Under the pieces are notes generated by a model. That model was not told where the DNA came from and made no database searches. It saw only the letters and a program-made list of their open reading frames with translations. From G965218495 sp965218495 (GTDB lineage: Bacteria; Bacteroidota; Rhodothermia; Rhodothermales; Bin80): DNA of 64,000 bases. Every line of letters starts with the position of its first letter. The first letter of the stretch is position 1. The position numbers and the translations under genes were made by a program. Location of the stretch: assembly GCA_965218495.1 (NCBI GenBank), contig OZ244626.1:2542001-2606000 (forward strand), given 5' to 3'. Below are positions 1-8,336 of this stretch, piece after piece.

Positions 1-73
1 ACTCGGCTTCATACAGGCCGCGAAGGACCTCTGTGAGTTTTGTGGGGCGGATGATTGCTTTGATTAGCTTCAT
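1..73 (-). CDS. glnK: P-II nitrogen regulatory protein, N-terminal part (cut by window edge)
   Basis: Reading the minus strand from the ATG at 73 gives 24 residues beginning MKLIKAIIRPTKLTEVLRGL, which matches the conserved N-terminus of GlnB/GlnK proteins (M-K-x-I-x-A-I-I-x-P-x-K-L). P-II trimers sense 2-oxoglutarate and ATP/ADP and block the AmtB pore when nitrogen is plentiful. The gene starts 24 bases after the stop of the ammonium transporter on the same strand, the classic amt-glnK pairing, although here amt comes first. The T-loop with its modification tyrosine lies beyond the window, so GlnK versus GlnB is decided by context only. Confidence 0.85.
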   Translation of the reverse strand, partial: MKLIKAIIRPTKLTEVLRGLYEAE

Positions 74-97
74 TGATGTAGTGATCTAAGCACCTTG

Positions 98-1450
98 TCA
101 GGACACGGTCATTCCGCTACTGCCTTTCGCGCTGGCGGGCACATCATCACGGTTGAGCAGCACCGCGCCTTCACCGACGGCGTATGCCTCTTCGCCATGC
201 GCGACAATGTCCATTCCCAATCCTTCATCGTCGCGGCCCACGCGGATCTTCATAAACAGATCCAGCACCTTCAGGATTACAAAGGTCAATACGCCACTGT
301 AAACTGCTACGGCTAACACAGAAACAGCCTGAATGCCTAACTGTCCAGCATTGCCAAACAGGAGCCCGTTGGCACCCCCAGCGTTGACTGCGGCCGAGGC
401 AAATACGCCCGTGAGCAGCGCACCGGTGATTCCTCCCACGCCGTGCGCGGCAAAGACATCCAAGGAGTCGTCCACGCTAGTGCGGACCCGCCAGCGGATG
501 ATAAAGTAGCTTGGCACGGCACCGAGGGCACCGAGCACTAGCGCGAAGACCGGTGACACGAAGCCGGCAGACGGTGTAATGGCGACGAGGCCGACAACTA
601 TAGCGGTAGCGATACCAACAGCCGTGACCTTTCGCGTAACGATGTAGTCCAAAACCGTCCAGCTTATCAGCGCGGCCGCCGGCGCTAACATCGTGTTAAC
701 CAGCGCCAGAGCGGCAATGCCATCGGCCGCCAACGCGCTGCCGCCATTGAACCCAAACCACCCGAACCACAGCACGCCAGCGCCAAGAAGTACAAAGGGC
801 ACGTTGTGCGGTAGGATGGCCTCCTGGCCATAGTCCTTGCGGGCGCCCAGCACCATAGCTGCAACGACGGCCGCGATTCCGGCATTGACGTGCACCACAG
901 CACCACCCGCAAAGTCGAGGGCGCCTATTGCGTGGAGCCAGCCGCCGCCCCACACCCAGTGCGCCACGGGTGCGTAGACGAAAAGGCTCCATAAGGCGAT
1001 AAAGACCATATACGGCACAAAGCGCATGCGCTCGACCACCGCCCCGGAGATGAGCGCTGCCGTGATGACCGCAAAGGTGCCCTGGTACGCCAGGTACAGC
1101 AGATGCGGAATCGTACCATTGGGTTCAAGTCCTACGCCTCTCATGAACACCATTGAGAAATCGCCGATGAAGGTGCTACCGGGTCCAAAGGCCAACGAGT
1201 AGCCGACGAGCGCCCACAGCACGCTGGCTATGCCCAGCGCCACGAAGCTCATCATCAGAGTGTTGAGCATGTTCTTCGAACGGACCAGACCCCCGTAGAA
1301 GAAGGCCAGAGCGGGCGTCATGAGCAGCACTAGTGCTGTCGACACCAGCATCCAGGATGTGTCTGCACCCGAAATGGAGGCCTCCTGGGCAAAGGCACCC
1401 GGTACCGCCAGAGCTGAAGCGAAAAGCAACAGCAAAACGCGCATAATCAT
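98..1450 (-). CDS. amt: Ammonium transporter (Amt/MEP/Rh family)
   Basis: A 450-residue inner-membrane ammonium channel. The start at 1450 (MIMRVLLLLFASALAVPG) gives a cleavable signal peptide ending in AFAQ, as in many AmtB proteins; the longer frame to 1495 would need a TTG start and adds hydrophilic residues. Then come about eleven hydrophobic segments with family signatures: LMTPALAFFYGGLVRSKN near the first helix, GGGWLHAIGALDFAGGAVVH with the conserved D and VH, and VFAAHGVGGITGALLTG near the C-terminus, which carries the second twin-histidine site. The C-terminal tail has RVGRDDEGLGMDIVAHGEEAY, the conserved cytoplasmic motif that contacts GlnK. It is followed by a P-II gene and preceded by a sigma-54-type promoter, pointing to nitrogen-limitation control. 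Confidence 0.95.
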   Translation of the reverse strand: MIMRVLLLLFASALAVPGAFAQEASISGADTSWMLVSTALVLLMTPALAFFYGGLVRSKNMLNTLMMSFVALGIASVLWALVGYSLAFGPGSTFIGDFSMVFMRGVGLEPNGTIPHLLYLAYQGTFAVITAALISGAVVERMRFVPYMVFIALWSLFVYAPVAHWVWGGGWLHAIGALDFAGGAVVHVNAGIAAVVAAMVLGARKDYGQEAILPHNVPFVLLGAGVLWFGWFGFNGGSALAADGIAALALVNTMLAPAAALISWTVLDYIVTRKVTAVGIATAIVVGLVAITPSAGFVSPVFALVLGALGAVPSYFIIRWRVRTSVDDSLDVFAAHGVGGITGALLTGVFASAAVNAGGANGLLFGNAGQLGIQAVSVLAVAVYSGVLTFVILKVLDLFMKIRVGRDDEGLGMDIVAHGEEAYAVGEGAVLLNRDDVPASAKGSSGMTVS

Positions 1451-1495
1451 GGGTAGCGTAAGTCTTAATGGTGAATCGCGTTCAAGACCGCTCAA

Positions 1496-2032
1496 ACGTA
1501 AGGCTCACAGACAGAATATCTGGAAATATCAGGCTACTAAAAGCGCTTCTATTTCAACGTGGAGAAATTTTTCACAGTATTCCTAAAACACGAAGTCTGC
1601 TTTCAGGTGCAACCTGCGGCTGGCAAGAGCCGTGCCAGAAAAAAGGGCGTGCGTTTTGGGTTGCGGGAAGTGGCCTAACCTGCATGGTCCTGGACGCCAG
1701 TGGCAGGAACATGAATTGCCTCGTACCGCGCTTGCTGCGTGCAGGTGGCCTCGAGTGCTACGGAACCGGACAAGCAATGCCCCTAAACTCGCCCCGAATG
1801 GCGGCTCAGCCAGCCAGCGGGTAGCATCCACATGAACTCACGCCTGAATGGCCATACAGAGGCAAAGTAGAACGAGGACCGTTCTAGAGCATCCCGGGCG
1901 TGCGCGGCATTACCCGGGCACGGCGCCCGTGGTCATATACGCCCGAGGTACAGCTCATCGCCACAATAAAGGGCAGTAGGCATACGGACACATCAATAGA
2001 CTTCACTTTGCCGCCTGTCTGGCGGAAGCTGT
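1496..2032. other. Intergenic region, no gene recognised
   Basis: About 540 bases between the divergent-facing ends of amt (start side) and the outer membrane protein gene (stop side). Short open frames on both strands show no recognisable protein. The only element supported is the sigma-54 promoter at 1623-1637. The 1640-2030 part shows nothing I can name. Confidence 0.6.
1623..1637 (-). promoter_or_regulatory. Sigma-54 (RpoN) -24/-12 promoter for amt-glnK
   Basis: On the minus strand the sequence TGGCACGGCTCTTGC matches the sigma-54 consensus TGGCAC-N5-TTGC at every fixed position. It points toward amt, with expected transcription start near 1611 and a leader of about 160 bases before the ATG at 1450. 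Sigma-54 control of amt-glnK operons is established in many proteobacteria; that this organism has RpoN is an inference. No NtrC site was identified with confidence. Confidence 0.65.
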
Positions 2033-3499
2033 CTACTCAGGCAACGGAATCAGCAGCGATAACCGGTGCGTCCAAACACGGGCGTCATTAAGAACCAAGG
2101 CACCTGCGGGGGCTAAAATAAAGCTGGCGTTTGCGCCCAAAAAGCCCTGGGAATCGCCAACCCTCGATTGTGCCAAGCCGGGCTGGCCTGTTCCATGAGT
2201 CATGATGCTCAGGTACTGAAGGCTGAATCCGGTGAACTTGTAGCCGAGCCCCGCGGTCCAGGTCCACTCGCCCCATGCTTCCTTCAGCGCACGTTTTGAG
2301 CGCTGAACAAAGTTCTCCTGCTCCAGCCTGTAGCGGAACAGGTGCAGGTTCAAACCAAGACCGAAATTCAAGCGGCCACCTTTACGAATCCCTACGCGCA
2401 TCATGCTGTTATGGAAGCGGAAATAGTTCTCCACCGTCATGTCACCCGCCTTGATGCCGGTAGGCTCGTCGTTGATGATGATGTCCTCTTCCGCGTTGGC
2501 CCACGTATGGCTCCATATAGGCTCGTAGATCAATTCAAAGCCAAACGTCGTCTCCTCTAGAACGCGCGAAAATCCGATGCCGACGTTATAGGCAGACGTG
2601 TTACCAGGATCGCGCGGGATTTGCATCAAGTCGTAGTTGGGGATTTTGGGGTGAGTCTTCCAGTCTCCGACCAGGCGAGCACCCACCGTCCATCCCTGCG
2701 ACATCGGTTGCGTGTAACCCAGGCGAACCGCTACGCCGTTCGTTTCGTCTTTCTCAAGCCGCTCCCTGGCCGCGAACTGCGGTGCCAACTCTGCCGGGAT
2801 CATCGCATGCGTCATCTGAAACCGATGATGCTGCGCAACGACCTCGGCGGTGCGACCATCCGGCCACTTCTGGTAGAGACCAAGCTTGTAAGTACGCATG
2901 CTGCCATCCTGATCCACGTCGTCGCCCTGCCCGTAAAGCAACTGGACACCCTCCAACCCATTCAGATTGGCACGAAATGCACTAAATCCCAAGCTCAGCC
3001 CTTTTTGCAATTCGACGCCACCGGTTATGGAGAGATACAGGTTGTTGCGGGGTACAGGCTTGGTCGGCACTGCGCGTACGGAAGCGTTTCTATCATTGCC
3101 CAAATCAAACCTGCAACACGCAGGGGCCTGCCGGCGAAGCATCTCCTGCCACGCCAGCGTGAAACCTCCAAAGTAGCGGCCGTTGCGTACTAGGGCACCA
3201 ACGGGCAAGGTGCGCGTGCCGCGCCCTCTTGAATTCAATGTGGCACCGATGCTGTAGTACTGCGGCGTGCTTGCAAAGTAATTCTTGCGAATGTTCACAC
3301 CCTTGGCAGGGTTGTCGTATGGGTCCCCCAGCGCATCTTCCAGCGCGATGCCGACACCGCCCATGGAAGCATATTCCGACGGATAGAGCAGAAACTGGCT
3401 GCCCGTAGCAACCGGAATGGATTTGACCGCAATCTCCTGCGCAAGTACTCCGCCCGGGGCCAGCAGCAGCGCTGCAGCCAGAATACGCTTGATGTTCAT
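2033..3499 (-). CDS. Putative outer-membrane beta-barrel protein
   Basis: A 488-residue protein of unknown function. The start at 3499 gives a clean signal peptide (MNIKRILAAALLLAPGGVLA then QE) and has a GGAG motif about 6 bases upstream; the frame extends to 3556 but without a signal sequence. The N-terminal part, FLLYPSEYASMGGVGIALEDALGDPYDNPAKG, has the pattern seen in PorV/FadL-like barrels, where a conserved GG..A..D....NPA segment follows the signal peptide. The rest alternates aromatic and polar residues and ends in ARVWTHRLSLLIPLPE, consistent with a last beta strand. It lies 67 bases downstream of phosphofructokinase on the same strand. A transport or secretion-accessory role is possible but not shown. 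Confidence 0.6.
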   Translation of the reverse strand: MNIKRILAAALLLAPGGVLAQEIAVKSIPVATGSQFLLYPSEYASMGGVGIALEDALGDPYDNPAKGVNIRKNYFASTPQYYSIGATLNSRGRGTRTLPVGALVRNGRYFGGFTLAWQEMLRRQAPACCRFDLGNDRNASVRAVPTKPVPRNNLYLSITGGVELQKGLSLGFSAFRANLNGLEGVQLLYGQGDDVDQDGSMRTYKLGLYQKWPDGRTAEVVAQHHRFQMTHAMIPAELAPQFAARERLEKDETNGVAVRLGYTQPMSQGWTVGARLVGDWKTHPKIPNYDLMQIPRDPGNTSAYNVGIGFSRVLEETTFGFELIYEPIWSHTWANAEEDIIINDEPTGIKAGDMTVENYFRFHNSMMRVGIRKGGRLNFGLGLNLHLFRYRLEQENFVQRSKRALKEAWGEWTWTAGLGYKFTGFSLQYLSIMTHGTGQPGLAQSRVGDSQGFLGANASFILAPAGALVLNDARVWTHRLSLLIPLPE

Positions 3500-3566
3500 A
3501 GGTCTCCAGTACAAGGTCCTGTACCGGAATACCCCGCAAACACGCATATTACCCAAGAATGCCCCG

Positions 3567-4760
3567 CTAGTCCGCCGTAATCACAAAGAGCGGAACGTTG
3601 TCAAAGGAAAGGTAGCTGGGTCGCAATCGCTCTGCATGATAGAATCGCTCGATGTCCACGACCTTATGCGGGGCGTTGATGCACTCCAAAGACGTACTAC
3701 CATAGATGCCGTCGTGGATGTTCACCAACTGCCCGGAATTGCCCTCCAGAACGAGATCTAACGCCAAGTTACCGAAGGCCATCGGCACGATACAGTCCAG
3801 CGCGTCGGGAGCTCCGCACCGCACCAGGTAGCCCAGACGCTGGTTAACGACGTTTATACGCTTGCCCTGGTTGTACTTGGGCGAAAGCCGCTTAAGCTCG
3901 GCGCCAACCCGATTCCCGATCCCGCCCAGCTTGGCATGGCCATACTGATCCTTTTCCGTCCCCAAAAAGGACATGGAGTCGTCTCCCTTGATCTTGGCAC
4001 CTTCAGAGACTAGCACGACCGAGTACTTGCTGCCGCGCCTGTTGCGATCGTAGACCAGAAGCTCAGTCAGCTGCTCAATGTCAAAGTCCACCTCGGGAAT
4101 GACGCACCGGTCGGCAGCGCCCGCCATCGTCGGCAGCAACGCAGAATAGCCGGCGTACCGACCGAAAACCTCAATGACCAGAAACCGCTCGTGCGAGCCC
4201 GCGGATGTGCGCAGCGTATGTGCAAGCTCAATCGTTCGCGTCACACAGGTCCCAAATCCTATGCAATAGTCCGTGCCAGGTACGTCATTGTCCATCGTTT
4301 TCGGGATCGCCACCACCTTTACGCCCTCCTTGTACAGGCGATAGCCGTAGCTGAGCGTGTCATCGCCGCCGATAGGAATCAGGAAGTCCAGCCCGAGATA
4401 ATCGATGTTGTCCAGCACGGCGGCGGTAACATCGTTTACTTCTGCCGTGTACGACTCCCGCAAGTGGGCCGGGACGTTTGCGGCTGGCAAATGACTCGGG
4501 CGCGTCCGTGAACTATGAAGGAACGTCCCACCCGTGCGTGCCGCCGGATTTACGATGTCCTCGGAAAGGTCCTGATAGTTGCTGGAGTTGTCCGCCTCGC
4601 TATCCGGAATCAAGTCCACGAGTCCAGCCCAGCCCCGGCGGATACCTACGACTCGGTATCCTTCCCGCATCGCCCGTACGGTGACCGCGCGTATCGCCGG
4701 GTTAAGGCCCGGCACATCGCCGCCGCCCGTCAAGATCCCGATGGTTCCTTTGAATGCCAT
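3567..4760 (-). CDS. pfk: 6-phosphofructokinase, pyrophosphate-type active site
   Basis: Phosphorylates fructose 6-phosphate to the 1,6-bisphosphate in glycolysis. The chosen start MAFKGTIGILTGGGDVPGLN puts the nucleotide-binding glycine loop at residues 8-19; the frame runs up to 4829 but those residues look non-coding. Two positions separate donor types: the glycine of GGDG after the catalytic loop is Asp here (GGDD, residues 131-134), and the PGTIDND motif is PKTMDND (153-159), with Lys in place of Gly. In characterised enzymes Asp plus Lys at these positions goes with pyrophosphate use. TMDND contains the catalytic Asp. The length of 398 residues is longer than bacterial ATP-PFK (about 320) and fits the group-II/III mixed clade. 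The donor is an inference from motifs only. Confidence 0.9.
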   Translation of the reverse strand: MAFKGTIGILTGGGDVPGLNPAIRAVTVRAMREGYRVVGIRRGWAGLVDLIPDSEADNSSNYQDLSEDIVNPAARTGGTFLHSSRTRPSHLPAANVPAHLRESYTAEVNDVTAAVLDNIDYLGLDFLIPIGGDDTLSYGYRLYKEGVKVVAIPKTMDNDVPGTDYCIGFGTCVTRTIELAHTLRTSAGSHERFLVIEVFGRYAGYSALLPTMAGAADRCVIPEVDFDIEQLTELLVYDRNRRGSKYSVVLVSEGAKIKGDDSMSFLGTEKDQYGHAKLGGIGNRVGAELKRLSPKYNQGKRINVVNQRLGYLVRCGAPDALDCIVPMAFGNLALDLVLEGNSGQLVNIHDGIYGSTSLECINAPHKVVDIERFYHAERLRPSYLSFDNVPLFVITAD

Positions 4761-4906
4761 ACATTTCGGTGGTTTCGCACGTATAGGCCCAAAACTTACA
4801 ACAGGGATGGATAACCGGCTACGCCTCAATGAAATGATCCTGCGGCCGTGGAATGAATCGCCGCCGAGCGACGTCTAACCATTTCGAACTAGCCACCCGA
4901 AGTACC

Positions 4907-5323
4907 ATGCTCACTACTGGCAGGAAACCCCTTTTGGCCTTCTTGGCGATGGCCTTTTGCATCATGTGTGTGCATGCGGTACACGCACAAAACAGACAGC
5001 TGGTCGATCCCACAGCCGCACAAGCGCGGATGGACGCCGAAACCGACACCATCATAGTTCACCTGGGGCTGGAGGGCGACGTAGCCGATAAAGTGCGCGA
5101 AGTGCTCGTGACCCGCAGTAAGAAGGTCATGGATCTCAGAACAAAAATGCGCGCCAGCCGCAGCAGTGGTGAAGATTTTGGAAGTATGCGCCAGATGATT
5201 GGCGCAATCGACGAAGAAACCAGCAAGGCCCTAGCCGAGCTCCTTTCCGAGGAGCAGATGGAGAAGTACGCGGCGTTTATGAAGGTGCGGCGCACCAGTC
5301 GCCAACGCGGGCCGCGACGCTGA
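4907..5323 (+). CDS. Small secreted protein, Spy/CpxP-like
   Basis: 138 residues from the ATG at 4907, chosen because it begins a good signal peptide (MLTTGRKPLLAFLAMAFCIMCVHAVHAQ); the frame opens earlier at 4853. The mature part is charged and helical, with no cysteines, and ends in a basic tail RRTSRQRGPRR. Its pattern of a helix with LGLEGDVADKVREVLVTR followed by ALAELLSEEQMEKYAAF resembles Spy/CpxP-type periplasmic proteins and the many small Bacteroidota proteins with an LTxEQxxKY motif. It precedes an ECF sigma cluster that also contains a Spy-like protein, so an envelope-stress role is plausible but unproven. Confidence 0.5.
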   Translation: MLTTGRKPLLAFLAMAFCIMCVHAVHAQNRQLVDPTAAQARMDAETDTIIVHLGLEGDVADKVREVLVTRSKKVMDLRTKMRASRSSGEDFGSMRQMIGAIDEETSKALAELLSEEQMEKYAAFMKVRRTSRQRGPRR

Positions 5324-5605
5324 CGGCAAGACCCTTGAACGACCGTTCGGTACCCGTGATGCTGGCGAACGCCCCGTCGTGTTGTTCGTACCATGGCATT
5401 GGTTTTGCCAGTTCGTTGCCATTCTTGTGCGAAAAGCGAGGCACCCCTCTCACAGGAAGCCACTGGAAATTGGGCCTTCCAACGATGGAGATCGCCTGCG
5501 GCGGCAGATGATGGGCATGAGGATGGCAGAACCAACACAACCTTGATCACGGTTAGTACTGCCGCACGGTGACCGTGCAGCGGTGACTGCCCATCTCGTT
5601 GCTAC

Positions 5606-6172
5606 GTGAACGCTCCGCCTCTGAGCGATGAAGAGCTTGTTATTCTTGCCCGCGACGGGGACATGCACGCCTTTAGAATGCTTGTTGAGCGCAACCAAGA
5701 TGCCATCACCCGGACCGTTGCAGCAATGCTGGGCAAGAACGTTGAGGTTAACGACGTAGTGCAGGAAGTGTTCATTCGGTTCTTTAGTACGCTGCACCGC
5801 TTTCGCGGAGACGCCGCGCCACGCACCTACCTCAAGCGCATCGCAATCAACCGCTCGCTGGATGCAATACGTCGTCGCAAGCGGACCCAGTTGTTCTTCA
5901 CCAGCATGGAAAACCCGGCGGCAGTAGCCGCGCAGCAGCGCGCGCAGCCTGCAGTCGCGGACTTTGACCGCGCAGCGTTTGTCCAACAGGCAATTCAATC
6001 ACTAAGGCCGCACCACCGATCAGTCGTGGTTCTGCGCCTCATTGAGGGCTACAGCACACGTGAGACCGCGCAAATTCTGGAAATTCCGGCGGGAACTGTA
6101 CTTTCGCGGCTGAGCCGCGCCTCGAAAGTGCTGCGAACAGCGCTGCAACATCTGAGAAATGACGATGCGTGA
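5606..6172 (+). CDS. ECF-type RNA polymerase sigma factor
   Basis: 188 residues, GTG start at 5606. Region 2 is visible in residues 8-90 (LARDGDMHAFRMLVERNQD, then VVQEVFIRFFSTLHRFRGDAAPRTYLKRIAINRSLDAIRRRKR), and region 4 in residues 125-185 with the helix-turn-helix around LRLIEGYSTRETAQILEIPAGTVLSRLSRA. Sigma region 3 is absent, which defines the extracytoplasmic-function class. It overlaps the next gene by 14 bases, and that gene encodes a one-helix membrane protein likely to be its anti-sigma factor. The cluster then runs on to a Spy-like protein and an efflux pump, suggesting envelope or toxic-compound stress as the signal. Confidence 0.92.
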   Translation: MNAPPLSDEELVILARDGDMHAFRMLVERNQDAITRTVAAMLGKNVEVNDVVQEVFIRFFSTLHRFRGDAAPRTYLKRIAINRSLDAIRRRKRTQLFFTSMENPAAVAAQQRAQPAVADFDRAAFVQQAIQSLRPHHRSVVVLRLIEGYSTRETAQILEIPAGTVLSRLSRASKVLRTALQHLRNDDA

Positions 6173-6593
6173 GCGATCTGCCTATAGACTATTGGATGCA
6201 GCCCTGTCGGGCGACACCGCTGCCCGTCAGGCGGTGGCGCAGTCTCCAGCGCTGCGCGCTGAGCTTGCGGCTCTTGAGCAGGTGCGTTCGCTCCTACAAG
6301 AGTGCACGGCTACCCGCACGGCGCAACCCTTTTTGGCCGAGCGCGTGGTGCGTCAACTCAGAAGTAGTGCGCACCGCGAACAAGTACTCTACGGCTCGCT
6401 GCTGCGCCTCTTCCGCCCTGTGGTGGTGGCCGTGCTGCTGGTTACTGCATCCCTGGCCGCGTACAACATCACATTCCGGAGCACCTACAGTGCCACATCA
6501 ACAACTGCCGAGGTCATGCTAGGTCTTCAGCCGGTCACCTTGTCCGAAGCCTTTGCCGCCGATCTGGAGACCGTGTTTCCTGCGAATCCATGA
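6159..6593 (+). CDS. Putative anti-sigma factor, single-pass membrane protein
   Basis: 144 residues. A cytoplasmic N-terminal half (residues 1-85) of alternating charged helices precedes one strong hydrophobic segment (LFRPVVVAVLLVTASLAAYNITF, about residues 86-106) and a short outer domain. No zinc-binding HxxxCxxC motif is present, so it is not a canonical ZAS-type anti-sigma. The role is inferred from translational overlap with the ECF sigma gene upstream and from topology. It overlaps the following gene by 4 bases. Confidence 0.6.
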   Translation: MTMRERSAYRLLDAALSGDTAARQAVAQSPALRAELAALEQVRSLLQECTATRTAQPFLAERVVRQLRSSAHREQVLYGSLLRLFRPVVVAVLLVTASLAAYNITFRSTYSATSTTAEVMLGLQPVTLSEAFAADLETVFPANP

Positions 6594-7003
6594 AACCCCG
6601 TCGTAAGTCACTGCTGCTCCTGGTTACTACCCTTGTACTGGGCGTGCTCTTGGGAGCATCTGGAACCAGCGTCTTGCAAAACCGCCGGGCAGCCCAGCTA
6701 CGAATGGCGCGGGAAATCGGCGGCATGATGCGGATGGTGGAAGGCGTGATACGAGTGGAAGACGAGGTCCAACGCAGCCAGATTCGGGCCGTTGTTGAGG
6801 ATTCGGAAGACCGCTTTCGCGACGCTCGCAGAACCTGTGGCCATTTGTTTCAGACCCAGCGTGACACCATGGTTGCCAGTCTCAGGACTGTGCTTACGTC
6901 AGAGCAGCAAGCAGAATTGGACGACTGGGTTAATCGCGAACTGGGGGATCAGCATCGCAGCAGCAGACGGAACGGTAAGCGCAGCGACCGGCGAAATCGA
7001 TAA
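6590..7003 (+). CDS. Spy/CpxP-like periplasmic protein (heavy-metal-sensor type)
   Basis: 137 residues with an N-terminal membrane anchor or signal (KSLLLLVTTLVLGVLLGASG) followed by an all-helical, Arg/Glu-rich domain and a basic tail. The segment with VLTSEQQAELDDWVNRE is the usual C-terminal helix of the heavy-metal-resistance/CpxP-like group. The ATG overlaps the stop of the anti-sigma gene (ATGA), so the three genes are one operon. It is 33 bases upstream of the efflux adaptor. Chaperone or stress-sensing function is an inference. Confidence 0.6.
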   Translation: MKPRRKSLLLLVTTLVLGVLLGASGTSVLQNRRAAQLRMAREIGGMMRMVEGVIRVEDEVQRSQIRAVVEDSEDRFRDARRTCGHLFQTQRDTMVASLRTVLTSEQQAELDDWVNRELGDQHRSSRRNGKRSDRRNR

Positions 7004-7036
7004 CTATAATCTCCCTTTGAGGACCCGATACTACCT

Positions 7037-8329
7037 ATGAAGAAGATAGTGCCACTCATCTTGGTCATCGCCGCGCTCGGCTGTACCGCATTCTGGTACT
7101 TCACTCGGGGCCCTGAAGCAGTCGAGAGTCCGTACCGGTTTGTCACTCTGGAGCAAGGCGACCTTGAGTCGGTCGTTGCAAGTACTGGTGCGCTGAATCC
7201 AATAACTACCGTGCAGGTAGGTACGCAGGTATCCGGTATTATCTCGGCAATCTACGTGGACTTCAACGACAATGTAGAGCGCGGTCAGATTGTCGCCCGC
7301 ATTGATACCACGCTCCTTACCAGCACCGTGCGCGACGCGCAGGCAAACGTAGAGCGCAACGAAGCCCAGCTTCGGCAGGCCGAGCGCGAATTCACACGTC
7401 TGCAGTCGCTGTTCGAGAAGAAGGTCGTAACAGAAGTTGAGTTTAACCAAGCCCAGTACAACCTGGATATTGCCGTTGCCTCTACTAAATCCGCACGGAT
7501 CAGCCTGGAACGCGCTGAGCTGAATATGGATTATGCCACGATCTATGCGCCCGTTTCCGGGACTGTCATCGAGCGCAACGTCGATGTGGGACAGACTGTT
7601 GCAGCCAGCTTTTCTGCTCCGCAGCTGTTTCTCATCGGCCAGGACCTCTCCAGCATGGAGATTCTGGCTGCTGTAGACGAAAGTGACATCGGCTTGATTA
7701 AGCAAGGACAGGCGGCACGCTTCACGGTACAGGCCTACCCCGAAGAGAGTTTCATGGGCGTAGTTCATCAGGTAAGGCTCCAATCGACCACGCTGGAGAA
7801 CGTGGTCAACTATACGGTATCGATTGATGTCGACAACCCCGACGGCCGACTGCTGCCGGGCATGACCGCCATGGTCGACTTCCTTATCGAGACTGCCGAC
7901 AATGTGCTGAAGATCCCCAATTCGGCATTGCGGTTCCGTCCCACCGAATCCATGATGGCGGAACTGCGGGATCAGATGGAAGAGCGGCGGCAAGCACGCG
8001 GTGATTCCGCACAGGTGCGGGGTGACGGTTCCAATTCAGGCAGGGCAGGTGGAGGCACCGGTGGATTCGTCGGCCAGGGCGGAGGAGCGGGCGGCTTTGG
8101 CGGGGGCGCAAGCGACTTTGCCATGCTATGGTTCCTCGATGACGTGGGCGCACTTTCCATGGCGCCCGTCCGCACCGGCATTTCGGACGGTACGATGACG
8201 GAAATCGTTTCGCGGCGACTAGAGCCGGGAATGGAGATCATCGCCAGCGTCACCCAAGTGCAGGAAAGCGGACGGTCCTTGAATCCATTCCAGCAGAATC
8301 GTAGCCGCAGGCGACCCGGCGGCTTTTAA
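7037..8329 (+). CDS. macA: Periplasmic adaptor subunit of a MacAB-type efflux pump (HlyD/RND adaptor family)
   Basis: 430 residues. N-terminal hydrophobic anchor (MKKIVPLILVIAALGCTAFWYF), then the first lipoyl half (LESVVASTGALNPITTVQVG), a coiled-coil hairpin around residues 95-160 (VRDAQANVERNEAQLRQAER), the second lipoyl half (YAPVSGTVIERNVDVGQTV) and beta-barrel and membrane-proximal domains. Adaptor proteins of this family link an inner-membrane transporter to an outer-membrane TolC duct. A Gly/Ala-rich low-complexity linker at about residues 325-365 is unusual for MacA and may be a flexible insertion. The ABC ATPase starts 7 bases downstream. No TolC-like gene is in the window. Confidence 0.9.
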   Translation: MKKIVPLILVIAALGCTAFWYFTRGPEAVESPYRFVTLEQGDLESVVASTGALNPITTVQVGTQVSGIISAIYVDFNDNVERGQIVARIDTTLLTSTVRDAQANVERNEAQLRQAEREFTRLQSLFEKKVVTEVEFNQAQYNLDIAVASTKSARISLERAELNMDYATIYAPVSGTVIERNVDVGQTVAASFSAPQLFLIGQDLSSMEILAAVDESDIGLIKQGQAARFTVQAYPEESFMGVVHQVRLQSTTLENVVNYTVSIDVDNPDGRLLPGMTAMVDFLIETADNVLKIPNSALRFRPTESMMAELRDQMEERRQARGDSAQVRGDGSNSGRAGGGTGGFVGQGGGAGGFGGGASDFAMLWFLDDVGALSMAPVRTGISDGTMTEIVSRRLEPGMEIIASVTQVQESGRSLNPFQQNRSRRRPGGF

Positions 8330-8336
8330 TCCTACC

